A stretch of DNA of 64,000 nt, taken from NCBI RefSeq assembly GCF_900445265.1, contig NZ_UFTA01000002.1, positions 620,001 through 684,000 of the forward strand. Direction: 5' to 3'. This stretch comes from Anaerococcus octavius (GTDB taxonomy: Bacteria > Bacillota > Clostridia > Tissierellales > Peptoniphilaceae). Made by a program: the position numbers and the translations under genes. Below the pieces are notes generated by a model. That model saw only the letters and a program-made list of their open reading frames with translations. It ran no database searches and was not told the origin of the DNA. Below are positions 62,627 to 64,000 of the stretch, piece by piece. Positions within the stretch are counted from its first letter, which is position 1. The number at the start of each line of letters is the position of its first letter.

Positions 62627-64000
62627 ATATGAAGCACCCTTGCTTTTATTTCCTTCGTTCTTCCCTCATTCCAAAAATTTTCGCCAAGATAGCCGCATGT
62701 TCTACGAACAACTGTCAGTGTAGATTTATCTTTATTCCCACAGTTTGGGCAGTACCAATTATTATCATCATCTAGCAAAATTTCACCATCAAAACCACAT
62801 TTGCTACAATAATCGGATTTTGTATTAAATTCTGCATACTGTATGTGATCGTAAATGTATTTAATCATAGTAATAATAGCATCAATATTTGATGTCATAT
62901 TTGGAATTTCTGCATATGAAATACAACCACCTGTAGATAGGGACTGAAATTCTGCCTCAAAGTCAAACTTTTCAAAAATACTTATCTCTTCTCTAACATC
63001 TACATGGAAGGAATTTGTGTAATATCCTTTATCAGTTATATCCTCTATTTCTCCAAACCTATCCTTATCAATGCTCGCAAACCTATGGGTAAGACTTTCA
63101 GCCGGTGTACCATACACAGCAAAGGCAATATTGTATTGATCACTCCATTTTTCTTTTTTCTCATTTAAAAGCTTCATAATTTTTAGAGCAAACTCTTTTC
63201 CTTCATCACTGGTATGAGATTTGCCTGTTACAAGCTTACTTGCTTCATAGATTCCAATATATCCAATGGTTACTGTGGCATAACCATTTTCAAGAAGTGG
63301 TTTTATTGGTGTATGTTTTGGCAGCCTTGCTATAGCCCCATGTTGAAAATGAATTGGAGAGCTATCACTTGTGACCTTAGCTAAGTGCTCATACCTTAAA
63401 AGGCCCACTTCTTTTACAAGTTCTAATCTTTTTTCTAATATTTCAAAGAATTTTTTTTCATCATTTTTGGCTAAAATGCCGATTTGAGGAAGATTGATAG
63501 TACATACTCCCATATTAAATCTGCCGTCAAATTTATATTTGCCATTTTTATCTTTATATGGTGGAAGAAATGCTCTACAGCCCATAGGTGAAAATACATT
63601 ACCCTCATAATTTTTCTTCATTTCTTTTGCAGAAATATAGTCTGGATACATTCTTTTTGCAGTACATTCTCCAGCAAGTCTTGTAAGTTGATAATATTTA
63701 CTATTTTCTTTTATATTATTTTCATCTAAAACATAGATTAATTTTGGAAAGGCTGGAGTAACATAAACCCCCGCTTCGTTTTTGATGCCCTTTATTCTTT
63801 GTCTTAGGACTTCTTCTATTATTTTTACTGTTTCTTCTAGGTATGGGTCACTTTCATCAGTGTGCATAAATAAAGTCACAAAAGGAGCCTGACCATTGCT
63901 AGTCATAAGGGTATTTATTTGATATTGGATAGTTTGTATGCCTGATTCCAAATCTTTTTGAGTCATAGCAGCTGCCATAGCTAATGCTTGGTCTTCGCTT
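62623..64000 (-). CDS. nrdD: Anaerobic ribonucleoside-triphosphate reductase NrdD, C-terminal part
   Basis: The frame enters from the right edge (SEDQALAMAAAMTQKDLES) and has no start in the window; about 458 codons are visible. Conserved parts: ISAKEMKKNYEGNVFSPMGC, AVYGTPAESLTHRFASIDK, a zinc ribbon (CSKCGFDG and CPNCGNK) and the glycyl radical loop VVRRTCGYLGENFWNEGRTK. It reduces NTPs to dNTPs without oxygen, marking an anaerobe. Confidence 0.95.
   Translation of the reverse strand, partial: SEDQALAMAAAMTQKDLESGIQTIQYQINTLMTSNGQAPFVTLFMHTDESDPYLEETVKIIEEVLRQRIKGIKNEAGVYVTPAFPKLIYVLDENNIKENSKYYQLTRLAGECTAKRMYPDYISAKEMKKNYEGNVFSPMGCRAFLPPYKDKNGKYKFDGRFNMGVCTINLPQIGILAKNDEKKFFEILEKRLELVKEVGLLRYEHLAKVTSDSSPIHFQHGAIARLPKHTPIKPLLENGYATVTIGYIGIYEASKLVTGKSHTSDEGKEFALKIMKLLNEKKEKWSDQYNIAFAVYGTPAESLTHRFASIDKDRFGEIEDITDKGYYTNSFHVDVREEISIFEKFDFEAEFQSLSTGGCISYAEIPNMTSNIDAIITMIKYIYDHIQYAEFNTKSDYCSKCGFDGEILLDDDNNWYCPNCGNKDKSTLTVVRRTCGYLGENFWNEGRTKEIKARVLHI

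Noticed and set aside
1-64000. rRNA genes, prophage structural genes, group I/II introns, diversity-generating retroelements
   Set aside because: Looked for and not seen; no reverse transcriptase, capsid/terminase proteins or rRNA-like sequence found.

Overview
The window is AT-rich DNA from a low-GC, Gram-positive anaerobe. Anaerobic ribonucleotide reductase (NrdDG), ECF vitamin transporters under preQ1, TPP and THF riboswitches, A-rich codon use and strong AGGAGG ribosome sites all fit the Peptoniphilaceae/Tissierellia (Anaerococcus-like). That genus call is inference; no rRNA is present to confirm it.

Left chromosomal part (1-9.06 kb): the start of murT, acylphosphatase, a copper operon (CsoR-type operator, a CopA ATPase with a CopZ-like chaperone fused to its end, csoR), queT behind a preQ1 riboswitch, a C39-like lipoprotein, tRNA-Lys(CTT), DUF4298, a serine hydrolase and an iron-type alcohol dehydrogenase. 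A graveyard follows, in which response-regulator and MATE-transporter remnants are fused and broken.

Island (about 9.06-52.59 kb): everything here appears to have been inserted into the 3' end of rlmD (23S rRNA uracil-5 methyltransferase, minus strand, 52552-53922). The displaced rlmD tail lies 43 kb away at 9060-9092. Between the two, rlmD-tail-like attachment sites recur at about 9.9, 10.6, 10.7, 13.8, 15.9 and 16.26 kb, and attP-like arms recur at 9.1, 10.76, 11.8 and 16.3 kb. They divide the left part into short units: SAP/DUF6434, GNAT, VanZ, AlbA_2 ATPase with a serine-recombinase tail, AbrB plus alpha/beta hydrolase with another recombinase tail, and a nearly empty unit. The last-added unit (16.3-52.6 kb) is a Tn1549-like integrative conjugative element (ICE): RepA, DnaC, PcfB, VirD4, SSB, Maff2, TrbL/VirB6-like, PrgI, VirB4, NlpC/P60, DUF4315, DUF4366, topoisomerase III, LtrC/N6-methylase/SNF2 helicase, SSB2. 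It carries cargo: a helicase plus DUF2290 pair (candidate defence), AbiEi/AbiEii, a C5 DNA methyltransferase and a siderophore ABC transporter in a 5 kb insert. The ICE looks defective: no relaxase or complete recombinase is visible, virD4 and the antirepressor are frameshifted, and the giant helicase gene is split by a frameshift and a stop.

Right chromosomal part (52.6-64 kb): rlmD overlapping a DinG/XPD-like helicase, nitroreductase, an isochorismatase-family hydrolase, TenA under a TPP riboswitch, 3-methyladenine glycosylase, FolT under a THF riboswitch, nucleoside deoxyribosyltransferase, LemA plus a TPM protein, NrdG and the C-terminal part of NrdD.

The main points for follow-up are the rlmD-linked tandem attachment-site array, whose units often place a cargo ORF just after the site, and the helicase/DUF2290 pair in the ICE.
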